Position numbers and translations under genes: made by a program. From the NCBI GenBank assembly GCA_036374435.1, contig DASUTU010000083.1:1-20671 (forward strand): 20,671 nucleotides of DNA, in the 5' to 3' direction. Positions 12,797 to 20,603 of the stretch are shown here, in pieces. The notes beneath the pieces are model-generated. The model searched no databases. It saw nothing but the letters and a program-made list of their open reading frames with translations, and was not told the DNA's origin. Origin of the DNA: CALGFI01 sp036374435 (GTDB lineage: Bacteria > Actinomycetota > UBA4738 > HRBIN12). The stretch's first letter is position 1; the number at the start of each line of letters is the position of its first letter.

Positions 12797-14089
12797 GTGC
12801 GGTTCTCCGAGGCCGTGGCGGAGCTCGACGCCCGGCAGCCCGAACACCTGCCCGAGCCGAATCTGGATCGCATGCGAGCGCTCGCCGAGCTGCTGGACGA
12901 TCCGCAACGGACCTACCCGACCATCCACGTCACCGGCACGAACGGGAAGACCACGACCGCCCGCCTCGTGGCCCGGCTGGCCTGCGCCCACGGCGTGACG
13001 ACGGGGCTCTTCACCTCGCCGCACCTGCGTTCGGTGACCGAACGGTTCGAGCTCTGCGGCGAGCCGATCACGGAGGCCGAGTTCGGCGCCGAATACGAGC
13101 ACGTGCTGCCGTACCTGCGGACCGTGGGCGACCGGGTGGGGGCCGTCACCTACTTCGAGGCGCTCGCGGCGCTGGCGTTCTTGTGGTTCGCCGACAAGCC
13201 GGTCGGCCTGGGGGTGTTCGAGGTCGGGATGGGCGGGACCTGGGACGCCACCAACATCATCGACGGCGACGTCGCCGTGGTGTGCCCGGTGGGCCTCGAC
13301 CACCCAGAGCTCGGCTCGACCGTCCGCCAGGTGGCGGAGGAGAAGGCGGGCATCGTCAAACCCGGCAAGGTGGCGGTGGTGCGCGAGCAGCCGCCCGAGG
13401 CGCTCGAGGTCATCCGAGGCCGCGCGGACGAGGTGGAGGCGCGGGTGCTGGTCGAGGACCGGGACTGGCGCCTCGCGCTCCGGACCGGGGCGGTGGGAGG
13501 TCAGGCCCTCACCGTCGAGGCGCCGCACGCCACCTACGAAGACGTGCTCCTGCCGCTGTTCGGCCGCTTCGCCGGGCACAACGCCGCGGCCGCGATCGTG
13601 GCCACCGAGGCGCTGCTGGATCGGGCGCTCGAGGACCACGCGGTCCGCGAGGCGATGCTCGGCGCGACGTCGCCGGGCCGCCTCGAGGTGGTGCGCCGCC
13701 GCCCGCTGGTCGTGCTGGACGGCGCCCACAATCCCGACGCCGCCGCCGCCCTGGCCGAGACGCTGCGCGAGGCGTTTTCGTGGGAGCGACTCCACCTCGT
13801 CCTGGCCGTGTTCTCGAACAAGGACCTGAGCGGCATCGTGACCGCGCTCGCGCCGCTCGCGCACGCCGGGTACGCGGCGACGACCGACCACGTGCGGGCT
13901 CGCCCGGCCGAAGAGGTGAGCGCCGCGCTTTCCGCCGAGGCAGTTGCGACGCAGACCTTCCCGTCCGTGTCGGCCGCCCTCGAGGCGGCGACGAAGGCCG
14001 CGGCGCCCGAAGACCTCATCCTGATAACGGGCTCTCTGTACACTGTCGCGGACGCCCGCCGGACCCTCCTGGAGGAACCCAGCACATGA
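12797..14089 (+). CDS. folC: Folylpolyglutamate synthase / dihydrofolate synthase
   Basis: 430 residues from GTG 12797, five bases after the valS stop. This is a Mur-ligase-like fold. The P-loop is TGTNGKTT (46-53), the folate-loop motif is TSPHL, and FEVGMGGTWDATN carries the metal/ATP site. The conserved lysine region is EEKAGIVKPG and the C-terminal domain motif is LDGAHNPDAA. The enzyme adds glutamate to dihydropteroate and then to folates, keeping them in the cell and active for one-carbon metabolism. No Shine-Dalgarno is seen, so it is probably translated by coupling to valS. The stop overlaps the ndk start (ATGA). Whether it has both activities cannot be read from the sequence; most bacterial FolC proteins do. 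Confidence 0.95.
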   Translation: MRFSEAVAELDARQPEHLPEPNLDRMRALAELLDDPQRTYPTIHVTGTNGKTTTARLVARLACAHGVTTGLFTSPHLRSVTERFELCGEPITEAEFGAEYEHVLPYLRTVGDRVGAVTYFEALAALAFLWFADKPVGLGVFEVGMGGTWDATNIIDGDVAVVCPVGLDHPELGSTVRQVAEEKAGIVKPGKVAVVREQPPEALEVIRGRADEVEARVLVEDRDWRLALRTGAVGGQALTVEAPHATYEDVLLPLFGRFAGHNAAAAIVATEALLDRALEDHAVREAMLGATSPGRLEVVRRRPLVVLDGAHNPDAAAALAETLREAFSWERLHLVLAVFSNKDLSGIVTALAPLAHAGYAATTDHVRARPAEEVSAALSAEAVATQTFPSVSAALEAATKAAAPEDLILITGSLYTVADARRTLLEEPST

Positions 14090-14490
14090 CGGTGGAATCC
14101 ACCCTGCTCATCGTGAAGCCCGACGGCGTCCGTCGCGGCCTGGTCGGGGAGGTCCTTCGGCGGGTGGAGGCCAAAGGCCTTCGGATCGCCGAGATGCGGC
14201 TGATGACGATCGACCGGCCGCTCGCCGAGGAGCACTACGGCGAACACCGCGAGAAACCCTTCTACGGCGAGCTGGTCGAGTTCATCACGTCCGGTCCCGT
14301 GGTCGTGGGGCGTCTCGAAGGCGAAGGCGCGATCGACGTCTGGCGGACCCTCATGGGTCCCACGGATCCGGCCGGCGCGCCGCCGGGGACCATCCGGGGC
14401 GACTTCGGCCTGATCATCACCGAGAACGTGGTGCACGGCAGCGACTCGACCGAGTCGGCCGAGCGCGAGCTCAAGCTCTTCTTCGGCTGA
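14086..14490 (+). CDS. ndk: Nucleoside diphosphate kinase
   Basis: 134 residues. Lys11 (VKPDGV) and catalytic His117 in NVVHGSDS are present, as are the PFYGELVEFI helix, the GPVV strand and the GTIRGDFG loop. The enzyme passes the gamma phosphate between nucleoside tri- and diphosphates through a phosphohistidine. The length is normal. The ATG overlaps the folC stop, and GGAGG lies 10 bases upstream inside folC. The folC-ndk closeness is as in Mycobacterium, which has one gene between them. Confidence 0.97.
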   Translation: MTVESTLLIVKPDGVRRGLVGEVLRRVEAKGLRIAEMRLMTIDRPLAEEHYGEHREKPFYGELVEFITSGPVVVGRLEGEGAIDVWRTLMGPTDPAGAPPGTIRGDFGLIITENVVHGSDSTESAERELKLFFG

Positions 14491-14493
14491 CCC

Positions 14494-16101
14494 GTGGACG
14501 GGTCGGCCTCCCTCGGGCGGATCCGGGAGTACGTCGACCGCCACCGCGAGCGGCTGGCCACGCCCGGCCTGGCCCTCGCGGTCACGGATCGGGACCGGTG
14601 CCTGGGCGTCGTGGCCGACGGGGTGGCCGACGTCGCGGCGGGAACGCAGCTCGAACCCCATCACCGGTTCCAGATCGGCTCGATCTCGAAGGGGTTCACC
14701 GCGCTCGCCGTGCTCCAGGAGGTGGAGCGAGGACGGATGCGCCTGGCCGCTCCCGTCACGGAATACCTCCCCTGGTTCGAGGTCCGATCCTCGTTCGGGC
14801 CGATCACGCTCCATCACCTCCTCTCGCACACCGGCGGTCTGGTCACCGGCTCGGACTTCACCGGCAGCGCGGTGTCGGAGGTGTGGTCGCTCCGCGACAC
14901 CGAGACCGGTTTCGCGCCCGGCGAGCGGTTCCTGTACTCCAACGTGGGCTACAAGGCCGTCGGGCTCTGCCTGGAGAGCGTCACGGGGGAGCCGTGGTGG
15001 CGGACGGTCCGCGCGCAAGCCATGGAGCCGATCGGGATGGGGGGCGCGGACGTGATCATCAGCGAAGAAGCCCGCCCGCGCCTGGCCACCGGCCACCGGT
15101 CGCCGACCCCGGACCGCCGGTGGTTGCCCCGCCACGGCTGGGGCTCCTCGCCCTGGTTCGAGAGCGACACGGCCGACGGGACGATCTGCGCCACCGCCGA
15201 GGAGCTCACCGCCTACGCGAGGCTGCTGCTGGCCAGCGGCGCGGGGGTGGTGTCTCCGGCCTCGTTCGAGGCCATGACGACACCGGTCCTCCCGGACGAT
15301 CTGGGCCAGGGCTACGGCTACGGCCTCAGGCGCGTTCGAGGGGACGGGAGATCGCTCCTCGGGCACTCCGGGGGCATGGTGGGGTTCAGCACCCAGCTGC
15401 TCGTGGATCCTTCGTCCGGCTTCGGCGCGACGACCCTGACGAACTCCGTGTACGGGGCGACGTTCGACCCGTGTGTCTTCGCCCTGAGGTGCCTCGCCGC
15501 CGAGGCGGCCGGCGAGGTCCTGCCGGAGATCCCCGAGCCGCCGGACCCCTACCGGATCGACGGCGCCGGCGCGTTCGCCGGCCGGTACGCCGACGGCACC
15601 TCCGAGATCGAGGTGGTCGCGCGGGACGGAGGCCTGACGGTCGAGGAAGGTGGTCGCTCGGGGAGGCTGCGGGGCGAAGATGGCGTGTTCGTCGTCGACG
15701 ATCCCGTGCTCGAGCGGTTCCCCATCCGGTTCGTCCTCGAAGGGGGCGTCGTGGTGGGGGCGCACTGGGGTCCGAGGTGGCTGCGGCACGAACGCGCGGC
15801 GGATGCCTCGGAGCCGGACCACCCGGGCGAGTGGACGCGGTATCCGGGCCGATACGTGACGTGGAACCCGTGGTTCCCCGGGTTCCACGTGTTCCTTCGG
15901 CGGGGCGAGCTCTGGCTCGCGGTGTCGGGCGAGGCCTCCGACGTCGAGGGGGAGCGGCCCATGTTCCCCTTGCCGGACGGCTCGTTCAGAGTCGGCGAAC
16001 CCTGGTCTCCCGACCGCGTCCGCTTCGACATGGTGATCGACGGCCTCGCCCACCGGGCCGTCTTCGACGGGGCGCCGGCGTACCGGTCGTTCGTGCCCTG
16101 A
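14494..16101 (+). CDS. Beta-lactamase-fold serine hydrolase with two C-terminal beta domains
   Basis: 535 residues from GTG 14494, three bases after the ndk stop and with no clear Shine-Dalgarno, so probably coupled. The class C beta-lactamase/penicillin-binding motifs are complete: S63-I-S-K66 (SxxK), Y148-S-N150 (YxN) and H291-S-G293 replacing KTG. The catalytic domain ends near 385. After it come two similar beta-rich segments, one opening AGRYADGTSEIEVV (~390-470) and one opening PGRYVTWNPWFPG (~445-535), like the DUF3471/lipocalin-like tails of this family. No signal peptide is seen, so the protein is probably cytoplasmic unless exported another way. Relatives include esterases, D-aminopeptidases and transacylases. 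The real substrate is unknown, and I would not call it an antibiotic-resistance enzyme. It converges on fabF (7 bases between stops). Confidence 0.88.
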   Translation: MDGSASLGRIREYVDRHRERLATPGLALAVTDRDRCLGVVADGVADVAAGTQLEPHHRFQIGSISKGFTALAVLQEVERGRMRLAAPVTEYLPWFEVRSSFGPITLHHLLSHTGGLVTGSDFTGSAVSEVWSLRDTETGFAPGERFLYSNVGYKAVGLCLESVTGEPWWRTVRAQAMEPIGMGGADVIISEEARPRLATGHRSPTPDRRWLPRHGWGSSPWFESDTADGTICATAEELTAYARLLLASGAGVVSPASFEAMTTPVLPDDLGQGYGYGLRRVRGDGRSLLGHSGGMVGFSTQLLVDPSSGFGATTLTNSVYGATFDPCVFALRCLAAEAAGEVLPEIPEPPDPYRIDGAGAFAGRYADGTSEIEVVARDGGLTVEEGGRSGRLRGEDGVFVVDDPVLERFPIRFVLEGGVVVGAHWGPRWLRHERAADASEPDHPGEWTRYPGRYVTWNPWFPGFHVFLRRGELWLAVSGEASDVEGERPMFPLPDGSFRVGEPWSPDRVRFDMVIDGLAHRAVFDGAPAYRSFVP

Positions 16102-16108
16102 AAGCGCG

Positions 16109-17347
16109 TCAGCTCGGGGCGCGCAACGCGATCACCGCGTTGTGGCCGCCGAAGCCGAACGAGTTCGACAGGGCGAACCGAACGTCCACGTCCCGGGACT
16201 CGTTGGGCACGCAGTCGAGGTCGCAGTCGGGGTCCGGCGTCTCGTGGTGGATCGTCGGCGGCACGACGCCGGTCTCGATGGCCAGCGCACACACGGCGGC
16301 CTCGACGGCGCCGGCGGCACCCAACATGTGGCCCGTCATCGACTTGGTGGAGGACACCGGCACCCGGTGAGCAACCTCCTCGCCGAGCACCGCTTTGATG
16401 GCCGCGGTCTCGGCGGCGTCGTTGAGCTGCGTGGACGTGCCGTGGGCGTTGACGTACGAGATGGCGGTCGGCTCCTCGCCCGCGTCGCGGAGCGCCCACG
16501 CCATCGCCAGGGCCGCGCCCGAACCTTTGGGGTCCGGCGCGGTGATGTGAAACGCGTCATCGGAGGCGCCGTAGCCGGCCACCTCGCAGTAGATCCGGGC
16601 GCCGCGGGCCCGGGCGTGCTCCTCGGACTCGAGGATGAGGGAGCAGGCGCCTTCGGAGAGCACGAAGCCGTCCCGGGCCGAGTCGAACGGCCGGGAGGCC
16701 GTCTCCGGATCGGGGTTCTTGGTGAGCGCGGTCATCTGGGCGAACGCCGCCACGGTCAGGGGGAGCGTGGCGGCCTCCGAGCCGCCGGCGATGCACAGGT
16801 CCATGTAGCCGTCGCGGATGTAGCGCATGGCTTCACCGATGGCGTGGTTGGCGGAGGAGCAGGCCGAGACCGTGCACAGGTTCGGGCCGGTGAACCCGTA
16901 GCGCATCGCGATGTGGCCGCTCGCGGCGTTGGCCATCAGGGCCGGCACCATGAACGGCGAGACCCGCCCTGCCCCCTTCTCCAGGAGGACCTTGTGCTGG
17001 ATGAGGAGCGTCTCGATGCCGCCGATGCCGGTGGCGAACACGACCCCTCCGCGCTCGGCCGGGACCTCGGGCCGGCCGGCATCCTCCCAGGCCAGCGCGG
17101 CCGCGGCCAGGCCGAAGTGCACGAAACGGTCGGTGCGCCGGATCTCCTTGGGGTCGAGCCAGGGGCTCGGGTCGAAGTCGGGGACCTCTCCCGCCACCTT
17201 GACCGGGAGGTCGTCGGTCTCGAACGCCGTGATGCGGCGGATGCCGTTGCGGCCCGAGGTCATCCCGGCCCAGAACTCGTCCACGCCCGTCCCGACGGGC
17301 GTGACCGGCCCGATGCCCGTGACGACGACCTTCGCCCGCTCCGGCAT
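16109..17347 (-). CDS. fabF: 3-oxoacyl-ACP synthase II (KAS II)
   Basis: 412 residues. The thiolase-fold triad is Cys163 (SACSSA), His302 (NAHGTST) and His340 (GHMLGAAGA), with Lys335 in SSTKSMTGH. The C-terminal SNSFGFGGHNA gate is intact. The enzyme condenses malonyl-ACP with a growing acyl-ACP and also sets chain-length response to temperature in many bacteria. ATG 17347 begins MPERAKVVVTGIGPVTPVG, the usual family start. A purine run (GAGAGAGG) lies directly upstream, and the acpP stop lies only 8 bases away. It is last in the fab operon. Actinobacteria often hold KasA/KasB-type paralogues, but only one is here. Confidence 0.96.
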   Translation of the reverse strand: MPERAKVVVTGIGPVTPVGTGVDEFWAGMTSGRNGIRRITAFETDDLPVKVAGEVPDFDPSPWLDPKEIRRTDRFVHFGLAAAALAWEDAGRPEVPAERGGVVFATGIGGIETLLIQHKVLLEKGAGRVSPFMVPALMANAASGHIAMRYGFTGPNLCTVSACSSANHAIGEAMRYIRDGYMDLCIAGGSEAATLPLTVAAFAQMTALTKNPDPETASRPFDSARDGFVLSEGACSLILESEEHARARGARIYCEVAGYGASDDAFHITAPDPKGSGAALAMAWALRDAGEEPTAISYVNAHGTSTQLNDAAETAAIKAVLGEEVAHRVPVSSTKSMTGHMLGAAGAVEAAVCALAIETGVVPPTIHHETPDPDCDLDCVPNESRDVDVRFALSNSFGFGGHNAVIALRAPS

Positions 17348-17355
17348 GGCCTCTC

Positions 17356-17604
17356 TCAGGACATCCCCAGCTTCTGCTCGACGAGGGCCACGGCCTCGCC
17401 GACCGTCTTCACGCCCTCCATCTCCTCCTCGGGGATGTCGATGCTCCATTCCTCCTCGAGGGCAAGCACGGCCTCCACGAGGTCGAGGGAGTCCGCGTTG
17501 AGGTCCTCGGCGAACCGCGCGTCCGGGACGACCTGCGACTCGTCCACCGCGAGCTGCTCGGCCAGGACCTTGCGGACCCGAGACTCGATCCCTGCCTTGT
17601 CCAT
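17356..17604 (-). CDS. acpP: Acyl carrier protein
   Basis: 82 residues, acidic. Ser39 in NADSLDLVE is the phosphopantetheine attachment site (DSL motif), followed by the recognition helix LVEAVLALEEEW. The ACP carries acyl chains as thioesters between FabD, FabH, FabG and FabF. The start at ATG 17604 has a consensus Shine-Dalgarno AGGAGG 6 bases upstream, the best in the operon, as suits a highly made protein. The 96-base gap from fabG with its own TAGCAT box suggests an extra internal promoter. Confidence 0.97.
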   Translation of the reverse strand: MDKAGIESRVRKVLAEQLAVDESQVVPDARFAEDLNADSLDLVEAVLALEEEWSIDIPEEEMEGVKTVGEAVALVEQKLGMS

Positions 17605-17642
17605 CGCGTTCCTCCTGTCTTCCCCCCCTGGTGCGCCGGCCC

Positions 17643-17648
17643 ATGCTA
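17643..17648 (-). promoter_or_regulatory. Candidate -10 box (TAGCAT) for acpP-fabF
   Basis: TAGCAT on the minus strand lies 38 bases before the acpP ATG, in the only sizeable gap between fabG and fabF. No clear -35 was found. Confidence 0.4.
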
Positions 17649-17700
17649 GGGGGTCGGGGCTCCGCCGTCAGGGCTCGGCCGGTCTTGGTGACGGCGCCGG

Positions 17701-18447
17701 CTACGCCGTGAGACCTCCGTCGATCGGCAGCACGACGCCGTTCACGTAGGAGGCCTCCTCCGACATCAGGAAGCGCACCACGGCCGAGACCTCCTCGAGA
17801 CGAGCGCTCCGCCCGATGGGCGTCTGCTCGAGGTAGAAGGCGCGGGCCTGGTCGGTCAGGTGCGAGGTCATCTCGGTGTCGAGGAGGCCGGGACAGATCG
17901 CGTTGACCGTGATGCCCTTCGCGCCGACCTCCCGTGCCAGCGACTTGGTGACGCCGACGATGGCGGACTTCGACGCCGCATAGGCGGTCTGTCCGGGGTT
18001 GCCGCGGATGGCCACGGCCGAGGACAGGTTCACGATCCGCCCCCAGCGGGCCCGCAACATGCCCCGCAACGCCGCGCGGCTGCACAGGTACGCGCCGCGG
18101 AGGTTGGTGTCCATGGTCCGGGCGAACGCGTCCATGTCGTAGGTGATGAGCAAGCCGTCTTTGGAGTACCCGGCGTTGTTCACGAGGCCGGTCACGGAGC
18201 CGAGCGTGGCCGCCACGTGTCTGAAGGCTTCGTTGACCGAGGTCTCGTCGAGCGTGTCGAGGTGGACGATCGTGCCCGCGCCACCCGCCCGTTCGATCGC
18301 CTCGAGCGTCTCCTTGGCGTCGATGTCGCTGGTGCGGTAGCCGATGGCGACCCGCCATCCGCCGGCGGCCAGGGCCTCGGCGCACGCCCGCCCGATGCCG
18401 CGGGACGCGCCCGTGACGACGGCGACCTTCGGGGCGGCTTCGCTCAC
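17701..18447 (-). CDS. fabG: 3-oxoacyl-ACP reductase (SDR family)
   Basis: 248 residues from GTG 18447, whose GTGA overlaps the fabH stop. It is a classical short-chain dehydrogenase/reductase. The NADP(H) motif TGASRGIG is at 12-19, NNAG at 90-93, and the catalytic set is N115, S143, Y156 and K160 (YAASK). The C-terminus ends VLPIDGGLTA as in FabG. It reduces 3-ketoacyl-ACP with NADPH, the first reduction of each elongation cycle. The place between fabH and acpP supports FabG over other SDR enzymes. The overlap with fabH means coupled translation. Confidence 0.93.
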   Translation of the reverse strand: MSEAAPKVAVVTGASRGIGRACAEALAAGGWRVAIGYRTSDIDAKETLEAIERAGGAGTIVHLDTLDETSVNEAFRHVAATLGSVTGLVNNAGYSKDGLLITYDMDAFARTMDTNLRGAYLCSRAALRGMLRARWGRIVNLSSAVAIRGNPGQTAYAASKSAIVGVTKSLAREVGAKGITVNAICPGLLDTEMTSHLTDQARAFYLEQTPIGRSARLEEVSAVVRFLMSEEASYVNGVVLPIDGGLTA

Positions 18448-19448
18448 GAGGCCGCCGGTCCGGTCCACCGGATCAGGTTCGCCCCCCACGCCAGGCCCGC
18501 CCCGAACGAGGTGAGCAGGACCAGGTCGCCTTCGGCGATCCGGCCGGCGCGCCACGCGCGGTCCAGCGCGATCGGGATCGAGGCCGCGGAGGTGTTGCCG
18601 ACCGACTCGACGTCGATCACGGCGCGGTCGGGACCGATCCCGAGCCGCTCGGCCACGGCGATCATGATCCGCGCGTTCGCCTGGTGGGGGATGAGGAGGT
18701 TCACGTCGTCGGGGGTGTGCCCGGACTTCTCCAGGAGCTCGCGACAGGCGCCTGCCATCTCCACGACGGCCCGCTTGAACACGTCGCGGCCTCTCGGCAT
18801 CCGGATCGCGTGGGCCCGGGCGTCCACCGTCTCGTGCGAGGCGGGCCGGGCCGACCCCCCCGCCGGGATGATCAACAGGTCGGTGGCCGTCCCGTCGGCG
18901 CCGAGCACCGACCCGAGGATCCCCGGGGCCTCCGCCGGTCGCAGGACCACCGCCCCGGCACCGTCGCCGAACAGTACACACGTGGCGCGGTCGGAGTAGT
19001 CCATCACCCGCGACAGGATCTCGGCGCCGATCACCAACACCGTCTCGGCCTGACCGGACCGGATGAACGCCGCGCCCGTGGACATCCCGTACGAGAACCC
19101 GGCACAGGCCGCGTTCACGTCGAAGGCCGGCGCCGCCACGCCGAGCTTGCGCTGCACCCAGACCGCCGCCGCCGGGATCGGGGTGTCGGGGGTGAGCGTG
19201 GCGCACACGATCAGGTCGAGCTGTTCGGGGGCGATGCCGGCGGTCCGGAGCGCCCGGCGCGACGCTTCCACGGCGAGATCCGAGGTGGCCTCTCCCTCCG
19301 TCGCGAAGCGCCGCTCGCCGATGCCGGTCCGGTCGCGGATCCACTCGTCGCTGGTGTCGACCAACTCCTCGAACTCCGAATTCGGCACGACCCGGTCGGG
19401 GAGCACCGACCCGACCCCGGCAACGGTGGCGTGGCGCTGACCGCTCAT
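18444..19448 (-). CDS. fabH: 3-oxoacyl-ACP synthase III (KAS III)
   Basis: 334 residues. The catalytic triad is Cys115 (NAACAGF), His255 (IPHQANAR) and Asn285 (GNTSAAS). TSDEWIRDRTGIGERRF near residue 32 is the KAS III hallmark. The enzyme starts fatty acid chains by condensing acyl-CoA with malonyl-ACP, so it sets straight or branched primers. The start at ATG 19448 has GGGAGGGGG 3-4 bases upstream. An 81-base gap follows fabD and holds a 15-bp tandem repeat. The downstream fabG overlaps by GTGA. Confidence 0.96.
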   Translation of the reverse strand: MSGQRHATVAGVGSVLPDRVVPNSEFEELVDTSDEWIRDRTGIGERRFATEGEATSDLAVEASRRALRTAGIAPEQLDLIVCATLTPDTPIPAAAVWVQRKLGVAAPAFDVNAACAGFSYGMSTGAAFIRSGQAETVLVIGAEILSRVMDYSDRATCVLFGDGAGAVVLRPAEAPGILGSVLGADGTATDLLIIPAGGSARPASHETVDARAHAIRMPRGRDVFKRAVVEMAGACRELLEKSGHTPDDVNLLIPHQANARIMIAVAERLGIGPDRAVIDVESVGNTSAASIPIALDRAWRAGRIAEGDLVLLTSFGAGLAWGANLIRWTGPAAS

Positions 19449-19483
19449 GTTCCCCCTCCCGAGCGGCCGGCGGCGGCCGCCCT

Positions 19484-19513
19484 CGCTCGAAGGCTCGACG
19501 CTCGAAGGATCGA
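19484..19513. repeat. 15-bp tandem repeat in the fabD-fabH gap
   Basis: Two adjacent copies of CGCTCGAAGGNTCGA (19484-19498 and 19499-19513) differ at one base. They lie 36-65 bases before the fabH ATG. Each contains a TCGAA/TTCGA core. They could be a regulator site or an mRNA leader element. Confidence 0.5.
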
Positions 19514-19529
19514 GGATAACGTCCGGCGG

Positions 19530-20453
19530 TCAGGCTAGCTCGGCCGCAACCGCCGCCGCCTGCTCCGGCGAACCCACCGCGAAGGCTCGAACGCCCGGTG
19601 AGGCGCGTTTGGCCAGCTTCGTCAGCACGTCCCGGGGACCGGTCTCGACGAGAGCGTCCACGCCCGCCGCGGCCAGTGCCCGGGCGCAGCGTTCCCAGCG
19701 AACCGGCGAGACGACGTGGCGCTTCAGCAGGTCCCGGAGCGCGCCCGGGTCGTCCACGAGCTCGCCCGTGACGTTCGCGGCGACGGGGAACCTCGGTGGG
19801 GAGAAAGGCGCCGCGTCGATCGCGGCCGCGAGCGGCTCCAGCGCCGGTTCCATCAACGCCGAGTGGAAGGCGCCGGCCACCTTGAGCCGGACGGCGCGGA
19901 TCCGGCGGTCGGCGGCCAGGGCCTCGGCCCGCTCGACCGCCGGAACGCTCCCGCTGATCACGACCTGCTGCGGCGAGTTCTCGTTCGCCACCACGAGCAC
20001 CTCGCCGCCGCGGGCCTCGTCGCACAGGGCCGCCGCGTCGTCGGCCCCGACCCCGAGGAGCGCCGTCATCGTCCCCGGCCGTTCCTCGCCGGCCGCCTGC
20101 ATGGCCCGCCCCCGGACCAGGACGATCTGGAGCGCGTCCCGCAGGGTCAACACGCCGGCCACCACCAGCGCGGCGAACTCGCCCAGAGAGTGCCCGGCGG
20201 CGCCCCAGACCGGGACGCCCGACGCCTCGAACGCGCGGAACGCGGCCACGTCGAGCGCGAGCAGCACCGGCTGCACGAACTCCGTCGACGCCAGCGCCGT
20301 CTCGTCGCGGCAGGCCCCGACCAGGTCGCGACCCATCGCCGAGGACGCCTCCTGGAGGACCGCGTTCGATGCAGGGTGAAGGATCCACGGGTCGGCCATG
20401 CCGGCGAACTGTGAACCTTGACCTGGGAGCACGACGGCGACGTTCAGGGACAC
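19530..20453 (-). CDS. fabD: Malonyl-CoA:ACP transacylase
   Basis: 307 residues from GTG 20453, with GGAGGGGG a few bases upstream. The nucleophile is S89 in GHSLGE, with Arg114 in the VRGRAMQ motif and His197 in GAFHSALM. The start VAVVLPGQGSQFAGM is the family signature, and the ferredoxin-like subdomain lies between ~130 and 195. The enzyme moves malonyl from CoA to ACP, supplying extender units to FabH and FabF. It is the first gene of the fab operon. A regulator gene often precedes fabD in Actinobacteria. Here the upstream gene, if real, is divergent and cut by the window edge. Confidence 0.96.
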   Translation of the reverse strand: MSLNVAVVLPGQGSQFAGMADPWILHPASNAVLQEASSAMGRDLVGACRDETALASTEFVQPVLLALDVAAFRAFEASGVPVWGAAGHSLGEFAALVVAGVLTLRDALQIVLVRGRAMQAAGEERPGTMTALLGVGADDAAALCDEARGGEVLVVANENSPQQVVISGSVPAVERAEALAADRRIRAVRLKVAGAFHSALMEPALEPLAAAIDAAPFSPPRFPVAANVTGELVDDPGALRDLLKRHVVSPVRWERCARALAAAGVDALVETGPRDVLTKLAKRASPGVRAFAVGSPEQAAAVAAELA

Positions 20454-20477
20454 ACCCCCTCCATCTCGGGTCGACGA

Positions 20478-20483
20478 ACCCTA
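20478..20483 (-). promoter_or_regulatory. Candidate -10 box (TAGGGT) for the fab operon
   Basis: TAGGGT on the minus strand lies 24 bases before the fabD GTG and leaves room for the GGAGGGGG ribosome site. No consensus -35 is seen, so an activator may be needed. An inverted repeat GACT-N4-AGTC lies upstream at 20523-20534. Confidence 0.35.
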
Positions 20484-20562
20484 TCCCGGTCATCGAGGTC
20501 CGCCGAAACCGCAGGTCAGGGGGACTCTCAAGTCTCACCTGTCCTCAACCGACCGTCGAGAG

Positions 20563-20591
20563 TTGCCACCCCCTGGAGGGTCCGGTAGAAA
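20563..20591 (+). promoter_or_regulatory. Sigma70-type promoter, TTGCCA-N17-TAGAAA, divergent from fabD
   Basis: TTGCCA (20563-20568) and TAGAAA (20586-20591) are 17 bases apart, the ideal spacing. This is the only full -35/-10 pair I found in the window. Transcription should start near 20598, six bases before an ATG. Confidence 0.55.
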
Positions 20592-20603
20592 GGGCGCGAA
20601 CCT

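Noticed and set aside
13534..16053. Long minus-strand open frame opposite folC, ndk and the serine hydrolase
   Set aside because: No recognisable motifs and His/Arg/Gly-rich composition. The plus-strand genes account for the region.
14494..16101. Antibiotic-resistance beta-lactamase
   Set aside because: No signal peptide and HSG instead of KTG, with housekeeping neighbours. The fold is shared by many esterases and peptidases.
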